Below are positions 13,479-24,829 of a stretch of 64,000 nucleotides of DNA, one piece after another (the stretch's first letter is position 1; the number at the start of each line of letters is the position of its first letter). Position numbers and translations under genes: made by a program. This DNA comes from Gnetum montanum (lineage: Eukaryota > Streptophyta > Gnetopsida > Gnetales > Gnetaceae): positions 418,018 to 482,017 of the forward strand of contig MNCI01030420.1 in NCBI GenBank assembly GCA_015680685.1, given 5' to 3'. Below the pieces are notes generated by a model, which had not been told where the DNA came from, ran no database searches, and worked only from the letters and a program-made list of their open reading frames with translations.

Positions 13479-14314
13479 TGATGCGTGATCAATACCCCTA
13501 TGCTCAACCATATGAATCACTAAACATTCAAGTGTGAGCTAGTCAAATTCCATGGACCCTTTGTCTTCTGATACACTAGCCTCTAGGAAGTGAACTTGCC
13601 TTATTAGTCATTCGTTGTCTTCCCAATTACACTTGTGATATGCAAAGGTATGATTAAGTGTAATCGAGGCATATGATTTTTATTATTTTTATATTTTATG
13701 TTTTGGGTGCTTAAAATAAAGGATGAAAGAAATGAAGTAATTTAATTGCTAATTTAATCTAACTAACTAATGTCTAACTAATCCTAACATAAGCATCTAG
13801 TCCCACTTTCCATACACATCCTGAACATGTATAACGTTGTTGGGTTAGCAAATGTTAAGCATTACTAGGATTCCCAAGCGTCATGCATTACTTGAAGTGA
13901 TTGTAGTTATGTGCTTAATTAATTTCTATTTAATCTAAATTAGTTTAGCTTAATTACTTAAAGCATTAAAGGAAATTGCATAAAACATTGAATGTATGAA
14001 GAAAATATTTAACCTAGCCCAAGTGCTGCAAGGTTTATTAGAAAGCTCATCTTTATTGCAATAGACATTGCCCTGCTCAGGTACAATAGTGCTTAAATAA
14101 AGGTCTGTACACTCAATGACTCCTATTGTGAGAACTTGGGAAAATATTCTAACTTTGGGGAAGAAAAATTGCAAGTGTTATATTTATAGGCCAGTAAACA
14201 TCTCACGATATCAAATATCTGACATCGCTTCTTGGTCCTTAATATTGGGTATCCAATATCAGGGATCCAATATCAAATATTTGATATTGAAGCTAAAAAA
14301 AATACACTTAATCC
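13479..14314 (-). repeat. Athila A 5' LTR (right)
   Basis: It begins TGATGCGTGATC and aligns with 4258-5101. The 14200-14290 segment is packed with GATATC/ATATC palindromes, including a perfect 22-bp palindrome at 14268-14289 centred on AAATATTT. The end at 14314 is placed by the CTCTT duplication. The final five bases AATCC have drifted from CATCA. Confidence 0.85.
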
Positions 14315-15330
14315 CTCTTCTTCCTTCACCAGCTTTCTATTTCAAAGCCATGAAGATCCACAATGGCAAGGTGAGATCTCCTAAAAACATTTCATGTGTA
14401 AGGCTCAATCTTGTGATAACTTCCAAAGTAACCACAATGAAGCTATATACATCACCTTTAATAGATATTCTCTACCTAGTTCCATACACTATATACATTC
14501 CTGAGTAATGCAACTTTTCATTATAAGAAAAAAGGAAATTAAAGAAGTTTGAAAATGAAAAAGGAATACCTAGAGCAATATAGCCAACAGAGCCTTCAAG
14601 AGAGGAGGATGTTGTTGGACCATCAAAATGGTTACTAATAAGGCAAGATATTCCAAAATTAGATATCTTAATAATCATATCTTCATCAAACAATGCTTCC
14701 TCTTGTTTGATGTTACAATGGATCATCTAAAAATCATAATCATGATGCAAATAGCCAAGTCCTTTGGCTAACTTTGTTAATACTTCAATTCTCATAGGTC
14801 ATTTTAAACATGCCAACTAAACATCTTCTTTGTTATAAAGAAGAGAATAAAGATTGTCATTAACAATGAAAGATATTACTAGGGCTTTTAATGCATTAGA
14901 CCAAACCATAGTAATAATCTTTAAAATGTTGCAATGTCTTACTTTCCCCAATGCTTGAAATTCCTTTTAGAACCTTTTATCAGTTTCACTATGGTTTGCA
15001 GAAGAGAAACATTTTATAGAAACAACCATTCCAAAACTTAAGACACCTCTATAGAACTTTCTTATTTGCCTTTGCCTAGGAAGTTTGAAGCACTGAAATT
15101 GTCTATGGTCGTTTGAAGTTCTTCCATAGATATCTTTAAGAATTTTTCACTTATGGTTGGAATTTTCCCTTTGGGTTTTTTAATTCTTTTGAAAATGAAC
15201 AAGATGCCTACAACAACTAGCAATAAAAGACCACCCAGAATGCCAAGCTTAATTTTCAAAATAGTGCTTTTCTTAAAGTACGAGTTGTGTTGCCTTAGAG
15301 GAGATATTTGTAAGGTGGATGATGGAAAAT
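14315..15330 (-). pseudogene. LRR-type receptor kinase, membrane segment and kinase domain (split gene)
   Basis: The minus strand encodes, in order: a hydrophobic membrane segment (KLGILGGLLLLVVVGILFIF, near 15200-15258), basic stop-transfer residues, a juxtamembrane block MEELQTTIDNFSASNFLGKG, the N-lobe (SIKCFSS, EFQALGKVRHCNILKI), the catalytic loop IHCNIKQEEALFDED (family: HCDIKPSN.LLD, so the catalytic Asp and Pro are lost), NFG for DFG, GSVGYIAL for GYIAPE, and ISIKGDVYSF. An 81-bp intron (14569 down to 14489) interrupts the APE codon at a position common in this family. After 14315 the frame resumes at 4252 once element A is removed. Frameshifts and stops at several points make it a pseudogene. 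No leucine-rich repeats are visible upstream, where the copia element begins. Confidence 0.85.
14489..14569 (-). other. Kinase intron (GT...AG)
   Basis: The donor is CTAG/GTATTC at 14569 and the likely acceptor is ATATAG at 14489. Splicing gives codons for a degenerate A-P-E-Y-G followed by GT.. ISIKGDVYSF. An alternative acceptor CAG at 14501 would add four residues. The choice is by family alignment. Confidence 0.6.
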
Positions 15331-15479
15331 CTATCTTGATTTTCTCTAGATATTTCTACCTTACCTTGTTATATTTTAATTCATATCTATGTTATATTTG
15401 GTCTCATACCTATCCCCACCAAAATAAACTACCTTATGTCCATTTTAATTTTGGAATCCATGACAATATATAAGGACCT

Positions 15480-15726
15480 CAAAGGGAGCATCCAAAGCAC
15501 CAAATTCTTTTAAAGCATAAGCTTGAGAGTCATCTCCCTTTCTTTGTAAATTCTCCTTGATTTTCAATCCTCTAAAGCTATGCTACTAACAATTCAAGAG
15601 CCAATTTTCTACTAGGGTTTTTCACCTTGAAGTTTTTTTCCAAGGTAACTCGATGTCTTTTTTTATTTTTTTGTAGTTTTCTTTAAATTTAATATTATAT
15701 TGGTGCAAGCAACTGGGAATAAAAAT
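15480..15726 (+). repeat. Probable Ty1/copia 5' LTR, 3' part
   Basis: The sequence just before the copia primer-binding site is T-rich and non-coding, as expected for an LTR end and U5. The left end is not visible, because no second LTR survives in the window for comparison. It could start anywhere between about 15330 and 15480, inside the former kinase gene. Confidence 0.4.
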
Positions 15727-15742
15727 TGGTATCGAAGCCAAG
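15727..15742 (+). other. Copia primer-binding site (tRNA-iMet type)
   Basis: TGGTATCGAAGCCAAG matches the usual copia site TGGTATCAGAGCC with small changes. It lies 60 bp upstream of the first gag-like codons. Confidence 0.75.
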
Positions 15743-15789
15743 TTCCATGCACCACTATTATTTTATGAAGTAACTATAGGAAAAAATCA

Positions 15790-16568
15790 TGACCAACTCT
15801 CTATCCAAAATTGAGATTGAAAGAGTTTAACGGGTCCAACTATGAATTATGGAAGATCAAGATGGAGGCTCTCCTTGTTGAAAAGGACTAGCACAGTGCA
15901 ATTTCAGGAGTAAAGCCAAACAAGATGTTTGATGAAGAGTGGAAAAATTTGAACCTAAAGTTGATAAGTATAATTCATTTATGTCTTTCAGATTTAGTAT
16001 TGCTTAATGTTTCCAATGTTTATTTTGCTAAAGATTTATGAGATAAATTGCAAACTTTGTATCAAACAAAGTCCCTAACCAATAGTTGTTGTTGAACAAA
16101 CAATTGTATGATTGTAAAATGGTTGAAGGTACTACCATTATAGAACACTTGAATGTATTTAATACACTGGTCTATCAATTGCAACCTATGGGGGTGAAAA
16201 TGGATGAGGAAGATCAATGGATCACACTTCTTAGCACATTTCTAGATTCATCGGAGACATTTGTGATGGTTGTAAGCAATACATCTACTAACTTTATTTT
16301 TGATAATATTGTTGCTTAATTGTTTTCTAATGAAGTAAGAAGGAAAAATTCTACTTCTCAAAATGATGTATTATTTATGAAAAATTATGTAAAGACAAAG
16401 TTTGTTAAGAGGCCTCAATTTAAGAATAAGCCTCAAAAATTTGTAAAGAGACCAGATAAATGTTGGAATTATGGTAAAGTTGGTCATGTAAAGAAATATT
16501 GTAAAGCTACTCTGAAAAAGGAAAAAGAGAGTAGTATATCAACAAGTGATCAAGCCCCTCCTGCTTGA
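15790..16568 (+). pseudogene. Ty1/copia gag (degenerate)
   Basis: The plus strand encodes a copia-type Gag: KLFLNKQLYDCK-like and MVEGTTIIEHLNVFNTLVYQL blocks at 16086-16319, a basic stretch, and a zinc-knuckle remnant CWNYGKVGHVKKYC at 16459-16503. The second cysteine of C-X2-C-X4-H-X4-C has become Tyr. Stops around 15826-16080 and at 16318 break the frame. Gag would form the particle and bind element RNA through the knuckle. Confidence 0.85.
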
Positions 16569-16577
16569 GAGGGAGAT

Positions 16578-17810
16578 TTGTGGGTTATCTCATCTTCTAA
16601 TAATGCTAATATGTATTCATGGTATGTGGACTTAGGTACATCTCATCACTACACTCCACATGTTGATTGGTTTAGTGAGTATACATCATCTGATCTTGGA
16701 ATGGTAAGATTGGGTAATGATGGTTTATGCAAAGTTATAGGTTATGGAAAGGTAAAGATTTAGTTTTAAAATGGAGTAGTTAAATGGATTCCCAATGTAC
16801 ATCATGTTCCAACACTTACTAAAAATCTTTGATCTATAAGTGAATTGGATGATGTAGGAATAACTATTATCTTTGAAGGTGGAAAATGTTCAATACTACA
16901 TGATTCATATCTTTTTTCTTATGGAATTAAATCAAGCAAGTTGTATAAATTAGAAGGTAATACATTAAAGCAAACATTAAGTGCATTTTCAACTATTGAT
17001 TTATATTCAAGTATTGATTTGTGGCATAAACAAATAGGACATCTTGGTGAAAAAGGACTCAAGAAACTTTACAAGCAAGGTAAATTTAAGCTTTCAAAAG
17101 ATTCCTTGGATTTTTATCATCATTGTCTACATGGTAAATAGAGGTGTCATATTTTTCAAAGAAGTAATGTTAAATCTCTTCAGATATTAGAACTAATACA
17201 TGGTGATGTATGTGAACCAATTAAAACAAGTTCTCTTATGTTTCTTTTATTGATGATTATTCTAGAAAGAGTTGAATCTATTTATTAAAACATCAATTTG
17301 AAGTATTTGAAAAATTCATAGAATTCAAAGCTCTTGTTGAGAATTATTTAGGAAAAAAATAAAAAATTCTAAGAACTGACAATGCTAGTGAGTTTTTCTT
17401 AAATGAATTTAATGTTTTTTATAAAGAACAAGGCATTCAAAGGTAAAATACTATTCTAGGGACTCCCAAAAAAATGGAGTAGCAAAGCACTTCAATCAAA
17501 TATTGATGAAACATGCCAGATGTATGCATAGTGAATCTAATCTTGCCAAGCATTTTTGGGATGAAGCAGTAATAACTGCATGTTATCTTATCAATAGATC
17601 TCCTTCATTAGCTCTTGATGAAAAAATTCTAGAGGAAGTTTGGAGTGGTAGGTCCATTAATTTAAACTATTTGAAGATTACTAGTTGTGAAGCCTATGTA
17701 AATGCTTCAAAATCTAATAGGTCCAAATTAGACTCTAAGTTTGTCAAATGTATTTTTGTTGGCTATGGACATGGTGTCAAAGCTTATAAGTTGTATAACC
17801 CATAAACTAA
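16578..17810 (+). pseudogene. Ty1/copia protease and integrase (degenerate)
   Basis: The protease block SWYVDLGTSHHYTPH (16618-16662) has Leu in place of Ser in the D-S-G active site. The GAG-pre-integrase block IDLWHKQIGHLGEKGLKKL is near 17010-17070. Integrase follows with LRTDNASEFF (catalytic Asp) near 17370 and HFWDEAVITACYLINRSPS and VKCIFVGYG blocks at 17550-17770. Internal stops and frameshifts lie at about 17141, 17360 and 17440. The order PR-IN-RT is diagnostic of copia, whereas gypsy has RT before IN. Confidence 0.88.
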
Positions 17811-17819
17811 AAGGGTTAT

Positions 17820-18446
17820 TTATAGTTGAGATGTCATCTTTAGAGAAAAATGTGGATCTATGAAGGAGGAATCTTCAAATAGTAAAACTCCTTCAAATGA
17901 TGTAACTCCTATGTATGTTCTTGTTGAAATTAATAATAAAATTTCTTAGGACCATCCTTCCTCGATTTTGGATATTGCCCCTAGTGAATAGGATGGTGAT
18001 AGCATGATAGATGAAGATACACCACATGAAGAGGGAGAATATAGTTTAAGTGAACAACAAATTGAATAGGATCATTTAAGATGTTCAACACGTATATGAA
18101 GATTACCTTCACATCTAGAAGAATATGTCCAATTTACTGAAAATAATGATCAATCAACATATGATGAGGCATGTTTATCTATGCAAAATGCAAAGTGGAA
18201 ATATGCAATAGATGTTGAAATGTCATCAATTCACAAAAATAAAACTTAGAAATTAAGTGAGCTTCCATTAGAGAGAAAACCCATTGGAAATAAATGGGTG
18301 TATAGAATAAAATTTAGGAATCAATGTAAAGCACAACTTGTAGCTAAAGGATTTTCTCAAAGAAAGGGAATGGATTATGATGAAATCTTCTCTCCAATAG
18401 TAAAATTAACATCCATAAGATCATTGTTGGCTATCACAACTATTTA
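17820..18446 (+). pseudogene. Ty1/copia reverse transcriptase, N-terminal part, cut by assembly gap
   Basis: The plus strand encodes the start of a copia RT: KWKYAIDVEMSSI, then NKWVYRIKF, KAQLVAKGFSQRKGMDYDEIFSPIVK (18340-18410) and IRSLLAI. The frame then runs into the run of N. The catalytic YVDD, RNase H and 3' LTR are not visible: they are either within the gap or absent, since nothing after 19190 resembles them. Confidence 0.85.
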
Positions 18447-19189
18447 NNNNNNNNNNNNNNNNNNNNNNNNNNNNNNNNNNNNNNNNNNNNNNNNNNNNNN
18501 NNNNNNNNNNNNNNNNNNNNNNNNNNNNNNNNNNNNNNNNNNNNNNNNNNNNNNNNNNNNNNNNNNNNNNNNNNNNNNNNNNNNNNNNNNNNNNNNNNNN
18601 NNNNNNNNNNNNNNNNNNNNNNNNNNNNNNNNNNNNNNNNNNNNNNNNNNNNNNNNNNNNNNNNNNNNNNNNNNNNNNNNNNNNNNNNNNNNNNNNNNNN
18701 NNNNNNNNNNNNNNNNNNNNNNNNNNNNNNNNNNNNNNNNNNNNNNNNNNNNNNNNNNNNNNNNNNNNNNNNNNNNNNNNNNNNNNNNNNNNNNNNNNNN
18801 NNNNNNNNNNNNNNNNNNNNNNNNNNNNNNNNNNNNNNNNNNNNNNNNNNNNNNNNNNNNNNNNNNNNNNNNNNNNNNNNNNNNNNNNNNNNNNNNNNNN
18901 NNNNNNNNNNNNNNNNNNNNNNNNNNNNNNNNNNNNNNNNNNNNNNNNNNNNNNNNNNNNNNNNNNNNNNNNNNNNNNNNNNNNNNNNNNNNNNNNNNNN
19001 NNNNNNNNNNNNNNNNNNNNNNNNNNNNNNNNNNNNNNNNNNNNNNNNNNNNNNNNNNNNNNNNNNNNNNNNNNNNNNNNNNNNNNNNNNNNNNNNNNNN
19101 NNNNNNNNNNNNNNNNNNNNNNNNNNNNNNNNNNNNNNNNNNNNNNNNNNNNNNNNNNNNNNNNNNNNNNNNNNNNNNNNNNNNNNNNN
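18447..19189. other. Assembly gap (743 N)
   Basis: A run of N of this exact length suggests an estimated gap. It lies inside the copia RT. Confidence 0.99.
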
Positions 19190-20343
19190 TAAGATATTTA
19201 ATAATTAACAATATATAACAATCCATTATCTATAGATATTATAGTTTCTAATTATTGATACTTATATTTTAATATTTAATAAATTTATCATATCAGCAAT
19301 ATTATTTCCTATCAAAAAACGTTTTTCATTTAATTTTAATTTTTTCTTGTTTACTGAAAAGATAATTAAAATTTTAAATAATTTCGGGTATGTCAAACTT
19401 TCAATTTTCAAAATCATTTTAAGTTTTACCATGTACGAGGGATGCACATTAACTCACTATCATTATTAATGATACGACTCACAACAACATTACGACAAAG
19501 GTATTGTTAAAGTGATTAAGCTTTAATTCCACATGGGAGATGACATAGACTTACAATAACAAGAAGAAGTTATCAGCAATACCCTTTTGGAGATGGCATA
19601 ATAGACTTCCATATTTGGGTTCACTTTAAAAATCTTGCATACAAACCCTTAGAGAATGTGAAACTATAGCAAATTTTTAACAATTCCACACAACATAGAC
19701 TTTCAAATACATGTTTTAACTTTTGAAAATTTCAATAATTCCACATGGCATAGACTTTCAAATACATGTTTTAAGTTTTGAAAATATTCCATTAAGAGAA
19801 TATGCAATCTACAACAAAGTAACATTTCTTTAGTGGAGTTGCTAAGATGGCATAGACTTCAATAGAATACAGTGAAGAATGTTACTACTAGGCATTGAAC
19901 CTAGTACCAATGATTTGTTACCATGACCATAATAATTAGGAAACAACGATTGTCCTTTGTAAATATTGAAAAAATGCAATGGCTAAAAATGGAGAACCTT
20001 TTTAAAAATTGTATTTAATAAATTACCTTAAAAATAAGAAAAATTAATATTGTAAAATTATCAATTCTATATTTCTAGGCACAAAATACAATCTCTATTT
20101 TAAATTTTTTTATTATATATGATTGATTAAGAACAATAAACAATTAAGCTTCCAAAAATCCATAAGGTTCTTAGAGAAGTAAATGTGGCACTGCAAATTA
20201 AAGAGTCACAAGTGGATATAAGAAACAAGGTAAGAAAGTAATTAAAAAATTGAAAATTAAACCTTTGACTTAGGGTTTCTATGCTAAGACTATTACCACT
20301 AAGTTTGATACCTTATCATCATTATCATCATCATCTTAGCCTT
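19190..20343. other. AT-rich region without recognised gene
   Basis: No coding sequence or copia 3' end could be recognised. Several spaced, similar words (acatagactt, gcatagactt) recur between 19530 and 19870, which suggests an old internally repetitive element. Confidence 0.5.
19679..19790. repeat. Tandem duplication, about 57-bp unit, two copies
   Basis: Two adjacent copies share 'catagactttcaaatacatg' followed by 'ttttaa.ttttgaaaat'. They start near 19679 and 19736 and differ at a few positions. Confidence 0.75.
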
Positions 20344-20803
20344 GTCATAGCAAAATGGAGTTTACTACATGAGTTTTTGTTTGTCATTCACCTGTATGAA
20401 GAGCTAGATATTTGTTTATTTGTAGTTTCTTCAAATCATATTTAATCATTTTTTTCATATCTTCTTTGGTCTTCCTTTTGGTAGCTTTTCTGAAACAATG
20501 ATATAGCAACCATTGCTTATAGGATCATTGTCTAATCATCTTTGCACATGTCCAAACCATTTAAGCCATTATTCTTGTAGCTTGTTTGAAATAGAATCTG
20601 CTCCAAGTCTTCCTTTGATGTTTGTATTACATAGTTTATATCCTCTAGTAATATTCAGCATCCATCTATCAAAGCATTCATAGTTTTTCCACATTGTTCT
20701 ATTGTTCATGCCTCTTTTGTACTATCTAACATTTAACACTATATAAGATAGTAAGCTTAATTGTTGTATTATAAAATGTCCTTTTTAATTTTATTAGTAT
20801 TTA
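20344..20803 (-). pseudogene. RTE-like LINE, C-terminal end of reverse transcriptase ORF (fragment)
   Basis: The minus strand reads, across frameshifts, LIKLKRTFYNTTIKLTILYSVKC, then VQKRHEQ, RWML, WLKWFGHVQR, LPKGRPKKDMKK and a stop near 20385. These match in order the conserved tail of plant RTE-type non-LTR retrotransposons (LLYG.ECW..K, RMLRWMCG, RLRWFGHVQRR, RGRPK). The fragment is truncated upstream exactly where Athila element B is inserted (20803). No clear continuation was recognised beyond 34072. Confidence 0.7.
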
Positions 20804-20807
20804 TTTA

Positions 20808-21688
20808 TGATGAGCGATGAGTAGAGCATACACCCAACCATATGAATTACTAATCGTTCATGCACGATCCAATCGATTTCTATGGACTTATAGCCTTATA
20901 AGTACATTGGTCTCTAGGAAGTGAAACCAACTATTGCAATCATTGTCTTTCCAATTACACCTATGAAATGCAAAGGTATGGTTAAGTGCAATTGAGGCAT
21001 ATTATTTTTATTATTTTTTATATTTTATGTTCTAAGTTGCCTAAGAATAAAGAGTAATGGCTAAAGATATTTAATTGCTAATGTAATCTACTAGCTACCT
21101 AACACTTAACTAATCCTATCATAAGCACTCATTCCCACTTGTCGTATACATTTTGAACACGTTTAACACTACTAGGCTACCAAATGTTAAGCATTACTAG
21201 GATTACCAAGCATTACACCTATGCTCAAAGTGATTTAATATATCTTAATCTAGCTTAACTTAATTACTTTAATTAATTAAAGCATTAAAGGAAATTATTT
21301 AAAATATTAAATGCATAAAGAAAATAATTAATCTATTTCAAAGTGCTTCAAGGTTTATCAGAAAGCTTTTCTTTATTTCTGCACACACTGCAGTGCTTAG
21401 GTACAACAGTGCTCAAATAAAGATCCATACACTCTTTAACTCCTATTTTGGGCACTTAGAAAAATATTCTAACTTTCAAGTGGAAAAACTGCTAGAGCTT
21501 CACTACAACTATGAAAGTAATTCAATAAATGTGATTGGTGAATGCATATTTATAGGTGAAACAAGAAGCCTTGTTGATAGGTGCATGAAAGGGGTCAGAC
21601 CCTATGTCAACAGGATCACATCAATGGCATCCCGTCAAGGTTGCATCAACGGCATCCCATCAATGTAGCCAATCAAGATGCTTCATCA
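20808..21688 (-). repeat. Athila B 3' LTR (left, 881 bp)
   Basis: It begins TGATGAGCGATGAGTA and ends GCTTCATCA next to the polypurine tract. At 21590-21665 it holds short repeats of 'rcatcaayggcatccc', a signature not seen in A or D at this position. Confidence 0.93.
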
Positions 21689-21703
21689 TACCCCCACAAT
21701 TGA
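21689..21703 (-). other. Athila B polypurine tract
   Basis: The minus strand reads CAATTGTGGGGGTA immediately before LTR start TGATGAAGC. Confidence 0.85.
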
Positions 21704-21946
21704 ATGAAAAATTGTTCTTATGATCTTTATAACATTTGGAAAGGTATGGGAATTATTGACATACAAAACAAACACACAAACTACATAACAAAAGCTAAGT
21801 GCCCAAAGTGTATGGTTTTACAATGATTACAAAATTTTGGTATTTAGGACCAAAATACTAAAAATTAGGACAAAATTGACAAATATAATTCCTTAGAAGA
21901 TGTGATGATGTTGGAGAAGATCAAATGTTCAAGGTGGTTAAGGCTC

Positions 21947-24775
21947 TTAAGGATCTGAAGGACCTTCTTCTACTTTGGGTGCACATGGTGATTGAGGTGG
22001 CTATGGTTGTCCTGGTAGTTGCAAATTTTGATGGAAGATGAAAGGTGTCTAAGTGCCTTCATCTTCTCCTCCTTTTTCTTGAGATCATTCATAGCCCACA
22101 TAACATCTCGAATGTGGCCCAAAGTGGGAACATCCTAGAGATAGGGCATTACCAAGAATAACTTCTTCATGTTGACAAACCAAGCATCAAAAAATTTGTG
22201 TTCAACATCAAACACCTTGATTACATTCTACAGCTCATGGTAGTCGTTCATTGTCTTGGCTAGGTTCTTAGTAGTTGATCATTGATTTTTGAACTTTTCC
22301 TTGAGAACCTTGAGTTTAGTGTTAACAATCTCAAACTTTTCCTTGGTGTCCTTGTGATGCTTGAACATTGCTTCATACAACAAGTACAAACTAGCCACTT
22401 GTTTCTCCAATTCAGACTATTGCCTTCTATTAGTTAGCATTGCCATATTTTCATAATGAAGATTAGCAAGCTTCATGTACTCTGTCATCTCCTCAATCTA
22501 TAGCTCTTTCATGTGAATCTTTATTTTGTTGTAGTCATTGAGCTATCAAAGACTACTTGCAAGACATCACTTCCTTCCTTGAGCTATTGGAAGGCCTCAT
22601 TAACTTTTTCTTTCATCACCTAGACTTGTTTCTAATTGATTTCTTTCTGTAGATTGACCTAATCTCTATAGTGAGTTTTGACTCTCTCAAATTTGAGAGG
22701 CTCATTTTCTAGGTGGCTATCTCTATCATAGATTTTTGGTGAAGGGCTTAGACTTCCTCCATGGATAGATTTCAATTTTCTACTACCAATCTCCTCAATT
22801 TATTATTTACTCTAGCTAGCTACTTTTGTTGTTGATAGATAAGATCTAGCATCATTTTCTTCTACACATCAACATTACATCGGCAATGATTTTCTATGGT
22901 CAACATTACATTCTCATGATGCATCTAGACCAAGTTCTTCTAAATGGTGTACATTTTGGCCTTGGCCATGGACTAGTTAAAGACAATAATCTCCTTCTCA
23001 TTTTCAACATTTTTGATCTTATCTTTAAGCTACTTGAAGGCTTCATCCCTTGTCAGTGTAGGGTTAAGAAACATGGGATCAGTAAAATGGGCTCTTAATT
23101 CAATGACCTCCATAGCCAAGAATTGGTTTTGTGCTTGGGCTATTTCGAGTTGTCCCTCCAATATAATGCACTTGCCCCTTACTTCTAGCAACTCTGACTG
23201 GGTTATAGTGATTGTATCTAGAAGGTCAAAGACATCCAAAATCAGTTGCCTAGTTCCCACCAATTGGTCTAGCAACTCCTTGTGCTGGGTTGCACTCAAT
23301 CTACCACTAACTATTCCTGTAGATGTCTACACATATCTAAGTGCATAAATGTATGATACAAATGTTGTAGATGCATTTAATGCCTTCACAATTCTATCAA
23401 CAACTACCTTCATTTCTATATCCTACCCATGGTGTTGCATCACCACGATAGTTGCCCCTTTTCCTTCCTCTGAACACACTAAAAAAGTAGTGACATTACC
23501 AAATATTTCTAGGAATTTCTATTACTAAGAGAGAGATATCATTATCTCTTAGGCATTAGGATTTGATCTTTTAAATAGCTACATTCTTTGGGCTAAGAAA
23601 ATTGGCCCACCTTCCTCCATCTCGTTGATTGTTTAAGCCACTTCATTGAGGTGACTCATCATTGGGCAATACACAGATAAATCACCATCACTTGTTCCTA
23701 CTCATTGTTCCTACTCTTGTAAGAGCTTCTCTCCAATCTCATGCTTGCACTCAAGGGTAGCAAAGGCCTCCAAAGTTATTTTGTGAGTGGGTGGTGGAGG
23801 TGGTGGTTGCTACTCTTCTCCTTGGATGATCTTGGTAAGCACCTTATCCTTCATCATCTCCACCCAAGAAGCAAATAGAGCATGTCAAACAACATCATTT
23901 CTATAACAGGTTATGGCTTCCCTCCTGCATAATTTCTAGATAATGCATGGGAAGAGGAGTGCCTTTCTTCCACATTCATTTTCTTTAAATTGATTTTCTA
24001 TCTCAAGATAGATAAGATATGGAAGGTTGACTAGGAATCTACTTCTTAGTGTAGCAAACAAATGAGCAAAGAAGGTTGTGATATTGCTTGGACTCACTAT
24101 TGGGTTGAAGTAAAAGGCCATGATCTTAAAATATGCATGTTTTTTCATAGTGATCACATCAAACTTCTTATGATTGATTCCATAACACTACTGTGTCCAT
24201 TCGTTCTTGACACTAGGATCTACCTACATGGGGATTTCAGTAAGGTTTGTCCTAATTTCTGGTAACCCAAGAGCCTTTGCAATGGCTTTCACTGAGTAGG
24301 ACACTAAAATGTCCATGATTTTAATTGTTGAACTAGCTTGCTAATTATTCTAGAATATGTATATCTTTCCCATGTAGCACTCCCCATTGGAAGTGATTGT
24401 GGGCCACATGGAAGAGTTTTGCAATTGAGTTTTAACTTCTGGAGGTGCAAACTCCAAGAAAGGTCCAAAGTTCAATTCTTTAAGTAGGTATTTTTGAAGC
24501 TCCTTATTCACAATTTGCCTAAGGCAGGCTTTTGTCAAGGTAACCTCAAGGTTTGTTCTAGGTTCTAGTACCTCATCTTGGTGAGCCTGTTATGTTGCAG
24601 TAAATTCTTCAAGAATTTGTTGGAAAAATTCCACTTTGGGATCCTCCCAAAGAGGTCCTATGGCATGGGTCTTTATTTATTTGTAAGGCTACTCTTGGCC
24701 CCTTCCTATTCATGGTCATTTGTTCCTTGGTTGTGATGGTCCTCCTTCTTATGCATGCTTTCCCATAGGTGCCAT
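21947..24775 (-). pseudogene. Athila B extra ORF (env-position, coiled-coil protein, decayed)
   Basis: The minus strand holds one long frame from ATG at 24775 to TAA at 21947, about 940 codons, with stops that are almost all decayed CAG/CAA/TGG/CGA. Element D has a colinear copy at 59194-61560. Parts: an N-terminal basic region, a conserved block ELNFGPFLE (near 24500), a middle globular-looking block (about 23890-24330), and a long charged, leucine-rich coiled-coil stretch (QHKELLDQLVGTRQ, LEGQLEIAQAQNQFLAMEV). The C-terminal tail is Pro-rich. Athila elements are known to carry an env-like ORF in this position. I see no signal peptide or membrane segment here, so an envelope role is not supported and the function is unknown. 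Confidence 0.7.
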
Positions 24776-24829
24776 CTATGGTCACAACATAACCAAGGAT
24801 TAGCATTCAATGTGTAACTTATAACATTT

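Larger units (their letters stand above)
4258..14314 (-). mobile_element. Athila-lineage LTR retrotransposon A (Ty3/gypsy), about 10 kb
   Basis: Two LTRs (4258-5101 and 13479-14314) flank a minus-strand gag-PR-RT-RH-IN. A candidate 5-bp target duplication CTCTT lies at 4253-4257 and 14315-14319. The primer-binding site next to the right LTR fits a decayed tRNA-Asp complement, the known Athila/Tat type. Both LTR tips are mutated (left begins TAAGAAATGA instead of TGATGA..., right ends AATCC instead of CATCA). The element ends are therefore set by the duplication and by the kinase frame it interrupts. Compared with element B, about 3 kb between IN and the 3' LTR, including the extra ORF, is missing. 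All reading frames are broken. Confidence 0.88.

Noticed and set aside
14116-14508. Plus-strand 130-residue ORF spanning the LTR end and kinase exon
   Set aside because: It crosses the insertion boundary of element A and is antisense to the kinase coding sequence, so it cannot be an ancestral gene.
18298-19226. Long ORFs of 260-306 residues across the run of N
   Set aside because: They exist only because N codons are not stops. The plus-strand one is a real copia RT up to 18446 only; the minus-strand one is an artefact.
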